Shown here: positions 20,824 to 33,310 of the stretch, piece by piece | How the letters are laid out: each line of letters begins with the position of its first letter | Position numbering within the stretch: position 1 is the stretch's first letter | NCBI RefSeq assembly: GCF_002865645.1 | Contig: NW_020194626.1 | Coordinates: forward strand, 682,001-746,000 | DNA from: Hyaloscypha bicolor E | Lineage: Eukaryota > Ascomycota > Leotiomycetes > Helotiales > Hyaloscyphaceae | Direction of reading: 5' to 3' | Length of the DNA stretch: 64,000 bases | Made by a program: the position numbers and the translations under genes | The notes under the pieces: generated by a model | Databases searched by the model: none | The model's input: only the letters and a program-made list of their open reading frames with translations | What the model was told of the DNA's origin: nothing

Positions 20824-23044
20824 TTACTCTACTCTACTTGCAGCAGTTTGCAACAGTCCAGCTCCCGCCATGAACGTCACCCTAATATATGTCTTCAAAA
20901 GAGCTATCAGGCTTCTGCCCTGCAGCATTCGCCTGAGCTTAACTCCACCAACTATCAGCGCAACCAGAGCAACTGTATTCAGCACTTTCATTGCGTACTT
21001 CTTGGCCTGTCCTTTCCTTGTATATGTTATGTCCCAATCACTCCAGGTGGGAAACATGCAATGGAGAGCAAACCAGATTTGAGAGTAGCTACTCCAGCTT
21101 CAGTATCACAGCACGCATAGGATTTGAAGAACGTACGGATAGACAGTGGAATTCCACCCTTCTTCCGTCTGATACCAAGATCGACAGCCTCCCGTATTCC
21201 AAACACGCTTCCTCAGTGCACTCTGAGTATCCCTTGCCCATTCAATCTCGGCCTCTTTCTTGATTTCTGTAAGTGCAACATCTCCTTTAATCATAGGCTT
21301 GATAAATTTCAAGGCCATGTTGACCATATTCTCAGAGGCCATGATAACGGATGAATGGCCCGTTGCGGTGTTGGGACCAAAGATGGTGAAGAAATTGGGA
21401 AATCCATCTAGCGCCATGCCCATATACATCTGAGGGCCCCCTCTTTCCTCAAATACATCGTGTAGCTTCTTGCCACCTCGTCCAGTAATGTCAAGTGGAT
21501 GCAGCCACTTTGTGGTTTGAAAGCCGTTCGCGAGAATGATAACATCGGCGGGAAGTGTCATTTCGTGAGAAGGGGCGGAGCTTGTGGTGTCAGCTGGGTC
21601 TGGGTAAGTTCGCCCTGGTCCGAGAGTGACTGTATTATCTCCGATGCTGGTCAAGGGTAGTGTTGTGAGTTCGATTGCGGGGTCGTTCAGGCCAAGAAAC
21701 CCTGTTAATGGGAAGTTAGCAATAGCTCGATAAAAAAGGCTCGGGGATCAGAAATATGAAAGGACTTCTCCACAACACCTACAGGTAGCATCTAAGACTC
21801 GTCGCTTGCATCCAACGCCATAATCGGGTTGGAGGATCTGATGATACTTTTTAGGCACAGTCCTCTTCATGTGAGCCAGCAGCTGGTCTTCGACCTTCTT
21901 TCTCTCCTTGGCATGGTAGTCTTCCGAGCCAAACAGCCTCCAATCGTACTCAAGGCCAGCTGCAATCAAAAGTCGGATCACCTTCGCAAAGCCTGGAACA
22001 TTTGAACAGAGCCATGGTGACCACTTTTCCCAGCCCTTTTCTCCAAATAGGGGAACTTGTCGTGGGACGACCCACGGGGGTGATCTCATCAATTGAGTGA
22101 CAGACTTCGCTCCATACTCCTTCGTCAATTTTGGCACGAATTGAGCAGCACTGCATCCCGTCCCAACTACAATAATGTCTTTGTCCCTGAGGTCAACCTT
22201 ATAATCCCATCTCGCTGAGTGGAATATTCGGCCCTGGAACTTGTCCTTGCCAGGAATCTCTTCGGGCCAGACCTTTGGCTCCACCTACAAGGTTCTCAGC
22301 CATCATTCGTCTCATTAAGGTGACAGTACATACCAAACCGCCAACACTACTTATGAGCACTTTTGCCCTGATCGTCTCCTCGGACACGTAGACGAATTCC
22401 CGTCCATGCTCTTGGATCTTCTGAGAGCGTTCGTACTCGCTGAGATCGCCGACTCCGGTCATTAAATGTTGCAGTTTGACTTCCCATACCTGCTCCTCTT
22501 CAAGCCATTGGCATTCCCTGACATCTGTGTTGAGCTGTATTTTGTCCATTATCCGGTATTTGTCGCAGACGCCATGCAAATACTTGACGATTTCTGGGCC
22601 AGGCGGATGGAAGGTCGTCCATTTTGGATTTGGGCAGAAGGAGAAAGAGTAGAAGATGGCGGGACTGTTAAGAAGTTTGTGTCAGTGTAACAGATACAGA
22701 AGAATTTGAGGAATACTTACACATCACAGGCCACCCCTGGGTATCTATTTATCCACCACGTTCCTCCGATTCCTGCTTGCCGGTCGAAGATACGAAATTG
22801 ATCAAAGCCGAGGGCTTCCTTTAAACGACAGCCCATAGCAATGCCACTCTCCCCAGCACCAATAATGGCAATGGGGTAGTATGTATAGCTACCGGGGTCG
22901 TATCCATTATTCTTGTGTATGGTATTCCCATACATCTTGCAGTTTCAAGAATCAGCAACCCAGGAAGCAGAAGAGAAGAGATAAGGGAAGGAGAGCAGAC
23001 CGCAAACTTACAACCTCTGGAGCGTTATCTAAAAAGGAACTCAT
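20824..23044 (-). CDS. FAD-dependent Baeyer-Villiger-type monooxygenase
   Basis: Six exons: 23044..23012, 22935..22721, 22664..22334, 22284..21783, 21701..21137 and 21088..20824, giving 636 aa. The first Rossmann motif is IAIIGAGESGIAMGCRL (FAD), followed by GGTWWINRYPGVACDVP, the usual BVMO substrate-channel motif. The BVMO fingerprint region appears as FHSARWDYKVDL. The second nucleotide motif is VVGTGCSAAQFVP (NADPH). Later blocks ANGFQTTKWLHP and NFFTIFGPNTATGHSS complete the family pattern. The last exon encodes a probable C-terminal hydrophobic helix (VALVALIVGGV), suggesting membrane association. Such enzymes insert oxygen next to ketones in secondary or xenobiotic metabolism; the substrate is unknown. 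It shares a divergent promoter with the JmjC gene. Confidence 0.9.
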
Positions 23045-23650
23045 CTTGTGCTAAGTCGCTACTAAACAATCTTGAGAACGTTCCAAGGTGAACGACCACA
23101 AAAAGAGATGCTATCACCAGCTCTCACTTCCGCTAAAGGGAGAATCTGGAGAGGGGCCATCACCTTAAGCCTCGGATCAAGGATAGAGAGATGGTCCGAT
23201 TCCGTGTAGTATGGAGGAAAGCCGACTTACCCAAGGTTTCAAGGACGGTATTTCCCCGCACTTTCCTTGGCCCTGCACTTCCAGGCTCTTGAAGAAGCCG
23301 AGGCTACCAAAGCAGGAAGGATTGCGAACGAATGAATTACCATATTTGAATCAGGAACAGTGTTTTCTTATGAAATCCTCTACACTCTGGTTGGTTACTT
23401 TGGTTGCCCTTGCTGGAAATCACTTCATGCTTGGCAGAAGATGTTGATGTCGTCAAAATAATTTTGACGCGACTTTCAGCTTTCGGGAGCATCCGTGTGC
23501 GCCACCGAAAAGATCAGAAAAGAAAGACAACAGACGACTCAGACTTACGAGTACCATTCGCTATTCACAAACCACGGCAGAACCACATGGCTTGTGTGTA
23601 CCTACTTCTGAAGCCATCAAAGCATCGTCAACACCTCTTCATGCCATGCC
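23045..23650. promoter_or_regulatory. Divergent promoter of monooxygenase and JmjC genes
   Basis: 606 bp between two opposing start codons. It contains a perfect 19-bp palindrome at 23451-23469 (CGTCAAAAT-A-ATTTTGACG). No convincing gene lies in it; open frames are short and domain-free. Confidence 0.6.
23451..23469. promoter_or_regulatory. Perfect 19-bp palindrome, candidate operator
   Basis: CGTCAAAAT, a central A, then ATTTTGACG. It lies about 180 bp upstream of the JmjC start and about 400 bp upstream of the monooxygenase start. TGAC half-sites resemble those used by bZIP or homodimeric zinc-cluster factors, but the binding protein is unknown. Confidence 0.45.
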
Positions 23651-24682
23651 ATGCCAAGGCTGATCAAAACCCTCTCCAGAACATCGAGGACAATTGTACG
23701 GCCCTATGCCTCCTCCCATGGATTCAACACCCTATCACCAGTTGACCGGATCGTTGGTACATTCGCCGCTGTCGAATTGTCCGAATTTCGACAGCGAGCA
23801 TTCGCTCCCGAGAGACCTCTCCTCATAACGACAAGAGATGGAACAGCTTCGACAGCTGCAAATGCCAAATCATCCCATCAATCTCTCCCAGCGGCACATA
23901 AGTGGTTCACTCATGAGGTTGGGACTAGTCCGAATGCAGTGCTTACTCTCTCGGAACAATACCTATCGCTATTCCAGGACACGATCCTCCCCTACGAACT
24001 CATAATCGATCCGAATGGCAAACATCTGCAAGAATATCTCGATTGGGCACAAGCAGAGAACAATGGAAGGCAAGAATTGGCCACATCCCTGGCTCAATTG
24101 CTGTCCGGCTTCGACGGTCGCTCCTTCCACCACTTCAACGCACCACTAACCCTCTTCCTGCAAGGCTGCAAGCCAACACCGTCCCACATAAGGCCACCAA
24201 GACTCTACATCGCACAAGCCCAAATCGCCGATCTTCCAAAGCAGCTACAAGAGGATTTCCCAACACCACGAATCGTCAAAGAGGCAGGAAAAGGGGATAT
24301 ATACAATTCCAATATATGGATGGGCATCCCACCAACATACACACCTCTCCACAAAGATCCGAATCCCAACCTGTTTGTTCAGCTAGCAAGCAGCAAACGT
24401 ATTAGACTTTTCGAGCCAGCTACGGGGTTTAAGATATTCCGAGATGTGCAGTTGAGGATAGGGCAACATGGATCTGCGAGCTTTAGGGGTGATGAGATGA
24501 TGGAGGGGCCGGAGAGGGATGCTCTTGATGAGGCCGTTTGGGGAAATACTGTGGTGAAGGGAGAGGGGTACGAGGCTATGGTTAGCCCCGGGGACGCCCT
24601 GTTCATACCAAGAGGGTGGTGGCATAGTATAAAGAGTGTTGGGAGCGGGGTTACTGCTTCGGTGAATTGGTGGTTCCGTTGA
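23651..24682 (+). CDS. JmjC/cupin-8 domain Fe(II)/2-oxoglutarate oxygenase
   Basis: Single-exon, 343 aa. The first ~20 residues are basic and hydroxylated (MPRLIKTLSRTSRTIVRPYA), like a mitochondrial presequence. The catalytic core shows the metal triad: H234 and D236 in TPLHKDP, and the distal H325 in IPRGWWHSI. The preceding NIWMGIPPTYT and following NLFVQLASSKRIRLFEP are typical of JmjC proteins of the FIH/JMJD type. These enzymes hydroxylate proteins or RNA; no substrate can be assigned. It is divergently oriented from the monooxygenase gene. Confidence 0.87.
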   Translation: MPRLIKTLSRTSRTIVRPYASSHGFNTLSPVDRIVGTFAAVELSEFRQRAFAPERPLLITTRDGTASTAANAKSSHQSLPAAHKWFTHEVGTSPNAVLTLSEQYLSLFQDTILPYELIIDPNGKHLQEYLDWAQAENNGRQELATSLAQLLSGFDGRSFHHFNAPLTLFLQGCKPTPSHIRPPRLYIAQAQIADLPKQLQEDFPTPRIVKEAGKGDIYNSNIWMGIPPTYTPLHKDPNPNLFVQLASSKRIRLFEPATGFKIFRDVQLRIGQHGSASFRGDEMMEGPERDALDEAVWGNTVVKGEGYEAMVSPGDALFIPRGWWHSIKSVGSGVTASVNWWFR

Positions 24683-25170
24683 GGTTCCGTGATCACTTGT
24701 GGGTGCTTCACTGCTCAAGGCTAGCGTTGCCAAGAGGCTTTAGTACCGTGGAAAAGGAGAGTCTTCTGGCTGCACTCCAGCATGTTTGTGGTAATCGGTG
24801 AGCCTTGTTGCTGACACCACCATTCTTTACTGCTGCTACCAGGAAACGTACTTGTGAAAACGGCTCTTCTGCTTTCGATGTCCGTCTCCATAGAATTCAT
24901 GCAGTGTACTCGTGTTTTCTCAAATTCTGAACGCTAAGAATATCAACAAGTTCCGAAAATGTTCAAACTTATAAATATGGTATCAATGTGTGAAATCAAG
25001 CAGTATCTCTGCTTTAACCCAGAAAACTCCAAACTCCTCGCCTATAACCCCCTCTTTAATGGTGTACCATATGCCTCCGCTGTTAATCATACAATCTTGT
25101 CTCTATCGTACCAATTCCTTCCTCTTTTCTCCTAACCAGGATTCTCCAGGAACACGAGTTGAGAATGTTT
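24683..25170. other. Convergent intergenic region
   Basis: The 3' ends of the JmjC gene and the zinc-cluster gene face each other here. No additional gene is seen. Confidence 0.6.
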
Positions 25171-27783
25171 CTACCAAGCAATAACGGTTTCCCTCTCCTC
25201 CCTCCTCCCATCTTTACCCTCGAGTGCCCGCTGGCACTTAACCTTAATATAACGATCCGGAATATGAAAATCGACGACCATGAGCTGCACTCTATTTTCC
25301 TCCGGCACTTTCCAATCATTCGTCCCGTTCTCTCTTCCGTCAACGCCCATTCCGTTGTATCTCGGAATCACAGTAGCGTTTGCTCTCATCTCACCAGCTT
25401 TCCTAGACTCATCGGCTCCTAGTCCCCCAACCTCACCCCACACGTCTGAATTCCGTTTCCCATTTCCCCATCCTCCACCACCAGTTTCGTCAATGATATG
25501 CTGCGGACTCAGATAGCTATGCTGATTAGCACCACACCACTGGCCCCTCTCCAGCGGCAGCGTAGGCAGCGTAAGTCCTTCTTCCTCACAACTGACAATC
25601 CACCTCCCAATCCTCGCACTCAGCACCCCATCCCACATGCCCTCCTGCCTCGGACTATTAAACATAAGATCGATGGCCTCCCGCCTCACCACTGGATCCC
25701 GACACTTCGTTGCCGTCACATGCAGCGGCGGGATAATCCCAATATCGAAGCTAAAGCGGGTATTGCGGGGTAATTGGGTGCGGTCTTGACACGCTATGAT
25801 CCGAGCGCAGGTGCGTGTTATGTATCTGAAATCCGGGAGGAAGTCGTCGTAGATCATTTCGGAGTTCTCGGGCACGGTAGCGAGGATTATGGAGACGAGT
25901 TTTTGATACAGGGAGAGGACGAGGGCGGCGGCGTTGGTGATGGTTCCGTCGGAAAGGATGGCGCTGCCGAGAAGGGGTTGGAAGGCACTTTCGAAGGCGT
26001 CGAGGTGGCTGCGGTACATGGTGTGTTGTTTGCTAATGGATGCAGGTGGATCGGCGGACGTGGGGGCGTAGGTGCGGTTGAAGGTTGTGCGGCGGTAGAA
26101 TTGGAGGACTCGGTCCATGAGGAAGTCCCAGCAGCGTTGAGCGGAGTGGAAGTCTGCGAAGTAGGGTGGGATATTGAGGTGCCAGATTTTGTGGATGTCC
26201 CAATATAGTGGTGGAATTCCGGGGATCATTCCGAAGAAGAGGCCTTGCCCGTCTAGTCGAACAAAACTCTGAATGAGAATCTCCTCGATGGTGAGATCGT
26301 TTTGAAGGATAGGTACTGGACTTGCGCTGCGAGAGGCGAGAGATCTTTTACGGCTCGACGAGGTTGAAGGGCGTGTAAAGGTTGGATTCGACGGTGAAGG
26401 GGTGTGGGGTCCCGTAGAAGGCGGTGTGTATGTTGTTGGTGTAGAGACTGTGGAACTTGATAATGTTACAGTTGAGGCTTTTCGCGCGGCATCGGAGGTT
26501 GATGGTGTTGTAACTTCTGTGCTAAACGGATTGTCTTGTAAAAACGTTTTCGTTTGCGTGTGGGACGCGTATGTGTTGGCACTCCGCTGTTGCTCTTTGG
26601 TGGTGAAGTCGGTTCCACCCATTTGATGTCTCGGGATGTTAACATGTTCCACTTGTGGATCGCGAACAGGAGATTCTTTTCGGTAAACAGGTGACTCTCG
26701 TATCTCAGAGCCTGGGTCCTCGGCTGTATCTAAATGCACTGTGTGGTCGCTCTCCAGATACTCTTCCAGGTGCATAGCAATGGCTATCTCTTTTGAGACA
26801 TTATCGCATCCCAGGCGGGCTTGAAGTTCTCTCGATACTTTGACTGACTTATGCGCTGGCTTGGGAGCTGCAGTGGTAGATTTTTGAGGTATCCAAGGTC
26901 GAGAGCCAGGTTTTCCAACATAGTAACTTCGAAGTATTTTCAGCCCGCCATAGGTTTGCTGTACGCTGGATGCATAGGAACCTTGGAAGGTCTCGAAACA
27001 AACAAAAAGGAGACACGCAATGAGGGCATTCCTCAACTGCGGAGAATCTGATGAGGAGATATAGTAGTTGAGAGCTTGGATGGCTTTGAGGTGTTGTAAG
27101 ACGGCGTTTTCATGGTGCCTCTTGTCAATGCTCTGAATATCGTTGACTTTCAAATCGGGACCTGGAGCTGACTCCAAGCTTTTGTTAAGTGCTCCCAATG
27201 CAATGACAGCATGCCGTATCGCTGCTACATTCTGGCTTTCCTGTAAGACCAGTCGGGACCAGAAGCCCGAATCGAAGAAGCCAGACAGCTCGTGCGCCGT
27301 TCGCTCGCTGAAAAATTCAAAATAACGAGACTCGTCTTCAGAAGTATGGATGTTTAAACTTGGTCCCTCATGATCCTGAGGTATCCATGGTCGAATCTGC
27401 TGCACACCTTGGGGTTGGTAGGGCTCAGGAGCATAGCCATCGCATGTCCGTCCAAACTTCTGGCAGCGAAGACAAGCGGGTTTTGTTTCATCACACTTCA
27501 CTCGCCGAGCCTATATCTGTAATTAGTACCATTAATGACAACATGAGAGTTCGATAGTACCTTGCAAGTTATACATCCTATAGTAATCGGAATTAACGCT
27601 GTTCTTATGTGGTTATGCGAGAGACTTACCAGATTTCACTTTGGGTTTACTTGCCCTCGGCTTCTTTTTGGGCCTTTCCTCATCCTCCGACGAGGATCGC
27701 TGGTACATATCCTTGGTGACTTGTTGCCTTGGCATTGAAAAGAAAGGGGCCATCGGTTCGGACGTATTGCGGTGGTGTTGCAT
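25171..27783 (-). CDS. Zn(II)2Cys6 transcription factor
   Basis: Exons 27783..27630, 27577..27561 (a 17-nt microexon) and 27510..25171 give 836 aa. The microexon supplies GCITCK, completing the cluster CITCKARRVKCDETKPACL...C with spacing C-x2-C-x6-C-x6-C-x2-C-x6-C at about residues 53-80. It is preceded by a basic stretch (KKKPRASKPKVK). After the DNA-binding domain come a fungal-factor-like helical region (SRYFEFFSERTAHELSGFF), a Ser/Thr-rich low-complexity linker at about residues 340-440, and a C-terminal helical region. Family members are DNA-binding regulators; the target is unknown. I chose the start at 27783 because an in-frame stop lies 15 codons upstream; ATGs at 27753 and 27735 are alternatives. 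Confidence 0.9.
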
Positions 27784-30700
27784 TGAAAATGAGCGGTCGG
27801 CAATTGGAGGTGATTCAATGGAGCATCAGCGTGGTGTCGAGAGCTGCATCGACATCAATGTTGGAGAAGTAGATCGATCTGAAATCAATCCTGAAACGCT
27901 GGATATGCTCATGACTATCAAAGAGCATGTTGGGGGCTGGCGACGTTGATTTGTATTTCTAGGGTCGTTGACATTAAAGATTCCACCGTCGGCTAGTAAG
28001 GTGGTCTGTGTCGGTGCCTCCGAAATAATGCGAAATGCAATGCTTGGGGCTCTCGAACTAACGAATGGTGGTATCAGGCCCTGCACCGCTCGCAAGCCGC
28101 GGCTCCTGGCTGGCAATTAAGGGCCAAGGGGCAGAGGTATTGGCCGCGAGGTGCAACGTGGAAAGCAAGCAGGCAAGCAGGCAAGCAAGCAGGCGTGCAG
28201 GTGGGCGCAGGCGCACCTCCCAAAGTGCCGGACGTCACACTGCAGCCAGAGCAGGGCGGAGCACACCATCGTGACAGCAGGCCGTCGCCGAGGCCGCGCT
28301 GGAAGTCGCTGGAAGTCGCTGCAACTGGCCCTTTCGAAGGCGGGGAGGTGTGGCTGGGCCAGTGGGCCACCTCTGGGGGGGAAGCTCCCAGGAGCTTGGC
28401 GGGGCCATCAGCCCTAAGACGAAGGCTTGGCCCCTCCTCTCATGCCTCCTCGCGCCTCCCTCATGCCTCCCTCATGCCTCATCGCCCCCAAAATACCTCC
28501 TCGCAGGTTGCTGCAAAGTGCAGTCCAATCGCATGTGCCGAAGAGCCCGTCCGAGGCTCCACAGATGGTCCCTTCTTGTGTCTTCAGACTCTTCAGACGC
28601 TTCACGCTCGTCACACTCCCCCCACACCTCTGGCTTGTTCTTTTCTTCGGGCTTGGACCCCCAGACCAGCAGGCCAAGAGAGGGGCGTGCTCGCAAGATG
28701 CCCTGATGCTTGAATCCTGGTTGGAGCGGGCGCGGCTGCTGTGGTTGGGCAGACTACGAATGGTCGTCCGGTCCGCTTCCACGGGATCTGTTCTCCCAGT
28801 AGTTGCCTCCCTGCACATTCATCCCGCCTCCGAAACTCCCACTCAACTCGGCCTCGTATTGGTGCACTGAGAAATTGCTATCCCTTTCCAGCCATTTGCC
28901 CCTTTAACTTGCGCAATGCACGACAGCTACATCTCGGGAGTACTGCGAGACTGCGAGTCTGCGACTGAGGAGGAAGAAGTGGAATTGTTTCCAAAATCAT
29001 TGTCTTGGTCTCAATCGAGTCAGGGTGCAGTGCTGCTTGGTCGGAAGTCTGTCAAAACGCACCAATCTCTCGCGCTTGCAGGAGATGCATTAGCCGACGC
29101 CAGAATCCGGCCACGCCGTGTGTGCCTTGCACTGTTGCACAACGTAGGCAGCCTGGCGCACCGCAATCTTTCTCCGTACCATGCACGAATTATGTCCGCA
29201 CATTAGACGCCTTAGGATATACTTCAGGGAGCCACCCTAAGGATGCCCAAGATGGCGCGAAGGATAGCGTATGACGGGTCGGGTTCGGGTGATCGGGATG
29301 GCTTGATCAAGTCTTGGCAGATCCCATGCTCCGTAATGGCTGCAAGAAACTCCACGCCAGAGTCACCCAGGAAATCGGGACAAATGGCCGGGCTTGAGTC
29401 CGTCCGTACGTATCATTTCAAGGGGGCCAGTGACAGATGATGGGCTGTCGAGAGGTTGAACACGTTCCATAACTGGACATTCCAATCCTAGCTCAAAATC
29501 CAACAGTCAGGAATTCTACATCGCGTCGAGATATGAAGCTTCATGTCCTCAAAGTTCAAACGTCCGGACAGTTCTTGTGCCTGCCCTCGGTTGTCCTTAT
29601 CTGGAAGGAAACATGGGTGGTTGATTGGTAAGGCTGACTTCGGCGAAACTTCTGCAGCGTCCTCGCCTTTAGTCATGCACACCCTCTTTTGTTACCGACG
29701 AGTTCGATTCGGAGTGCAATTGGACTCACTCACGACGTTCCCAGCCTGATTGCTTCGGTATGCAAAAGCTGCCTGTAGAGAGCTTCGAATCGGGTTACAA
29801 ACCTCGGTTCAATCGCTTGCACGGCGCTGACGAGGGGCAACAAACTGTTTGCAGCCACACTCCCTGCATGTGCAGCCTTACGAAGAATCTTACGAATTTG
29901 CAGGTGTGCTAGAACGTAAATGGCACCCGAGTGCTTTGCTCTACATCCGCACCGGATATTCTGATCAACGCTTGTCTTAGTCTCTGCGATTTGCTTTTCC
30001 CAACCCGATCTCAGGCATAGCACTTGACCGTGGGTGACGCAGTCTAGAATTGACTGGATGGAGCCTTCCGGCGCAGACCTCGTTGATTGGTTTGATGCCC
30101 AACGGCTAGGGATGCGAGCATCTTTTGTTAAGTCTCATTTTAAAAAGACGTGGCACAACAGCGGCCATCCAAGCAACGGCCAAGGATACCCATTGCCGCT
30201 ACGACTTGCAGCCATACATGCTTGAGAGCCACATTAGACGGGTAGGGCAGAAACCCAAACACATAGCAAGGGGTCAAAACGGGGCGGTACACAATCAACG
30301 TGATTTCAACAGAGTTCGACGATGTCCCCCATTGCGGCACAGATATGACGACGTTCGAACTTTATGCCTGCCCGCTAGCGTGCGAATTTGTACTGAATTG
30401 GGGAAGTCTGTCCCTGGAATGATACAATTATGCACCCACGTTCTCTTTCGGTTAATGATGACTGCGACCAGAGGTGGAAGAGAGTCCCCTGAAGTCCCTA
30501 GAATAATTCTACAGAATAACAAATTATCGAGACGGACTGCTGTCGCGCAATCTAGGCACCGATCGGCTCTGAACTATGCACGAGAGTCTCACCGAACATT
30601 GCAGTGACAAACTCTCGATATCATTCTGATCTGCTGCGTTAATGTTGTCAGACTGCATTATCCAGGACCAAGCGGGAAGGGGGCAAAAATCTGAAGACAA

Positions 30701-31640
30701 ATAAGTACTCGTAAGCCGACCAGGGAATATACTCCTATTCAGGTTTATGAGCGCAACCTTCTAGCTAACCTAACAGTTCCAAGAAAGAGCAAGCGCATCA
30801 CCTAATGCAGGAATTATTATATGGCTTGGACACAATCTGAGATGGTGGTCTCTTTCTTATCTCAGATCGATGATCGAACCTGATGACAATTTTTTGTATT
30901 GGTCTGACCAGCCACGCCTGGAGGCAATAGACAAACTGCACGCATTACCACGGAAGGCACAGAGAAAAAGCTGCAAAGTCCCAGTCAGACTGACAATGGA
31001 CTACATGGGTCTGCTCTTGGGAGAACAAATGTCCCTTGGACATGTATAACGAATCTCTGATAAGTACCGACCCCATGGGATTCGCACAGCGTGGGGTTTC
31101 TGCACTCTCCAGCAAGGCAAACGAACCACACAGATTGGACCCGAGTCCAGAGCGACATCCCGCTGACCCAGCGCCGCGCCACGAGGTCTTGTTATACGTT
31201 CTGAGATCTTCATTTAAGCTTGAAGAGTTCGTATTCAAGATCAACAGGTGGAACAGGCTTATCAGCGTGGGGTTTTGAGAAGAAACAAAGTTAGCGTTCT
31301 CGGGGTTGCCGTCGCTTCTACTGCCAAAACGGGACTAGTGCCGCAGAGGCTTGCGGACTACCATCCATCTACACTTCTGAACCTCAACTTCAATGCTCTT
31401 GTATCACAGCATCATCTTTCACAACCCGATCTCATTCCATTTCCGCCACCGAGGTCTTCAATATCGTTCACCTTCTCGCTCCAATCTTGAGCAATTCTAT
31501 CGCCCTCTTAGGGTAACCAAGGAGCGGGCTGGAAAGAGTCAAAGTACTTGAATTTTCCTGTGAGGCTGTGAAGCTGTGAATTGATTTTGCCGACTGTCCG
31601 TCATTCTAAGTATTGCGTCTGCTTAAAAATAACGCTCATC
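27784..31640. other. Gene-poor region with GC-rich low-complexity repeats
   Basis: About 3.9 kb in which open frames exist on both strands but none carries a recognisable domain or convincing splice structure. Notable content: a GCAAGCAG-type tandem tract (about 28165-28200), a duplicated GCTGGAAGTC unit (28300-28321) and several TCATGCCTCC repeats (about 28439-28480). The region includes the zinc-cluster gene's promoter. Nothing else can be supported. Confidence 0.5.
28160..28205. repeat. Short tandem repeat (GCAAGCAG units)
   Basis: About five imperfect copies of AAGCAGGC/AAGCAAGC in tandem. Confidence 0.7.
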
Positions 31641-33310
31641 ATGCCCGAAGACTCACCTCGCACTTTACAAGAGAGAATCATTGAAAAGCTTGATGCTCGT
31701 TTCCATCAGCACCAACTGTGTTTCACGCGTGAGAAGGCTGTTTGGCAATCCGGAATTATCGTTGGTGATTTGAAAGAGCTACAGGACCAAGCCGACGTAT
31801 TCTTGCCAAGATGGCAGGGTGGCATGAGAAGTCGATTCATGGAAGAGAGTATCAACGACACACCATTACCAGACGGGTGAGTCTTGGAAGAGACCATCGA
31901 TCATTACCAGGATGCGGATTCGCTGCTTGGCTCGATTCGAGAAGACTGCCATATGCGCGCCCTGCTTTGCACCGGACTCCAAGACGTAGATCTATCAACA
32001 AGCCCAAGGCCAGCCCCAGACCCAGCACCTCTCTCGCCGGATAACTACCAGGTTGGATAAAACTGCAACCGATACTCTATTCAGTCTGTCGACTTGCTCG
32101 ACCGTTTCGTTCCGATGGGTAAGTCATTACTGGAGAAATGTCGTTCGGAACACTCTTCTTGCCTTAAGTTGTACATATCTGCGAAACAAATGCCCCCGCG
32201 ACTCTGGAATTGGATGGAGCTGAATCAAGAGGGACAATATGGCTGGTCGCCGCGGATTTCCTCAAAAGTCCTCGTCTTGAATATATGACCCTGAGTCATA
32301 GATAACGGGGAGAAAACCTGCATCTATTCTGCTTGTCGTATGAATCTATCTCGGAGCAATGTCCAAGTGTTGTCAAAACAATATTTGTCTAGCATTTGCT
32401 GACACCATTGTGACCCAGATCGTTGGGGCAATAGTCCGACAACCAGACTGCTTCAAGGCAACGAATCAGCCTTTAAGATATCTATTCCCGTGTGTTCTCT
32501 TCCTCTCACATTCCAACATGCTGTTATCAAAACTGGTCGTCTGGGCTTTCGATATCCTTGGGCAGATTCTCTGTGCATCACCCAGAATTCCACAACAGAC
32601 TGGCAACATGAATCTGCAATTATTGGAGAGAGATATCGAGGAAAAATCTACACCATAGTAGCATTTTCCGCAAGAGATAGCCAAGAAGGTTTTTTCTCAT
32701 CTCGCAATCTATTAATATTTCACTCTTGCCGTTTGAACGATGAGATTGGTTTGCCTGGCTGCCGAAGCCTTCCTCACTACTACCTATCATCCCGGGAATG
32801 GGAAGTGCAGAACGAGCTCTATCTCTGCGAACCATATTTTACCGAACGGGGGCCATTTCTTGGGAATGTATAGAGACCGAAGTCGAGGAACAGAGTGTTA
32901 AGGAATGTACAGACCAGCCCAAAGCAGGTTCAGCAATCTTTCCCTCCTTCACTTGAGACGATCGACGTGAGTTCCTCGCATCTGTTCGCTGGAAATGGCA
33001 ATTTGCTGATGTTTCATACACATTGGGCAAAGTTTTAAGGAGATTAATACTGCTATATTGTTGACCCAGCCATCCGACAAGCTTGTCTCGATCACCAGAA
33101 TCATCTCAAGGATCGGGAAGTCTGCGCATTTGAACACCTTAGCTGGTCTTTGGAAAGAGATCCTTCCTGCAGAGCGTCTTTGGAAAGCTGATAAGCTGAG
33201 ATAGATGCCAGTATTTCAAGAATACCGCGCATGGGCCTCTCGAGCGGCCTATAACAATCGAATTCGTCAAGCTAGTTCAAATGCTCACAAATGGACGTGG
33301 CTGATTGGTG
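31641..33310 (+). pseudogene. HET-domain (heterokaryon incompatibility) pseudogene
   Basis: HET-domain blocks are recognisable but scattered over frames: CRSEHSSC-like spacing near 32140, then at about 32465-32700 IPVCSLPLTFQHAVIKTGRL, GFRYPWADSLCITQNS and DWQHESAIIGERYRGKIYTI. This is the HET core (equivalent of LGIRYLWIDSLCIIQD). The frame stops at 32873. Farther on, SDKLVSITRIISRIG and LAGLWKEI (about 33070-33170) match the conserved C-terminal part of these proteins. Stops, frameshifts and poor junctions make an intact product unlikely. The ATG at 31641 (MPEDSPRTLQERI) is a plausible original start. Intact relatives act in non-self recognition and cell death at hyphal fusion. Confidence 0.65.

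Noticed and set aside
28195..28870. Several overlapping 100-170-codon ORFs on both strands
   Set aside because: GC-rich low-complexity sequence is open in many frames at once; composition is Ser/Arg/Pro-rich with no motif and no splice support.
29780..29830. Possible tRNA T-loop-like sequence (TTCGAATC)
   Set aside because: No matching acceptor, D or anticodon stems around it. No tRNA or rRNA gene could be supported anywhere in the window.
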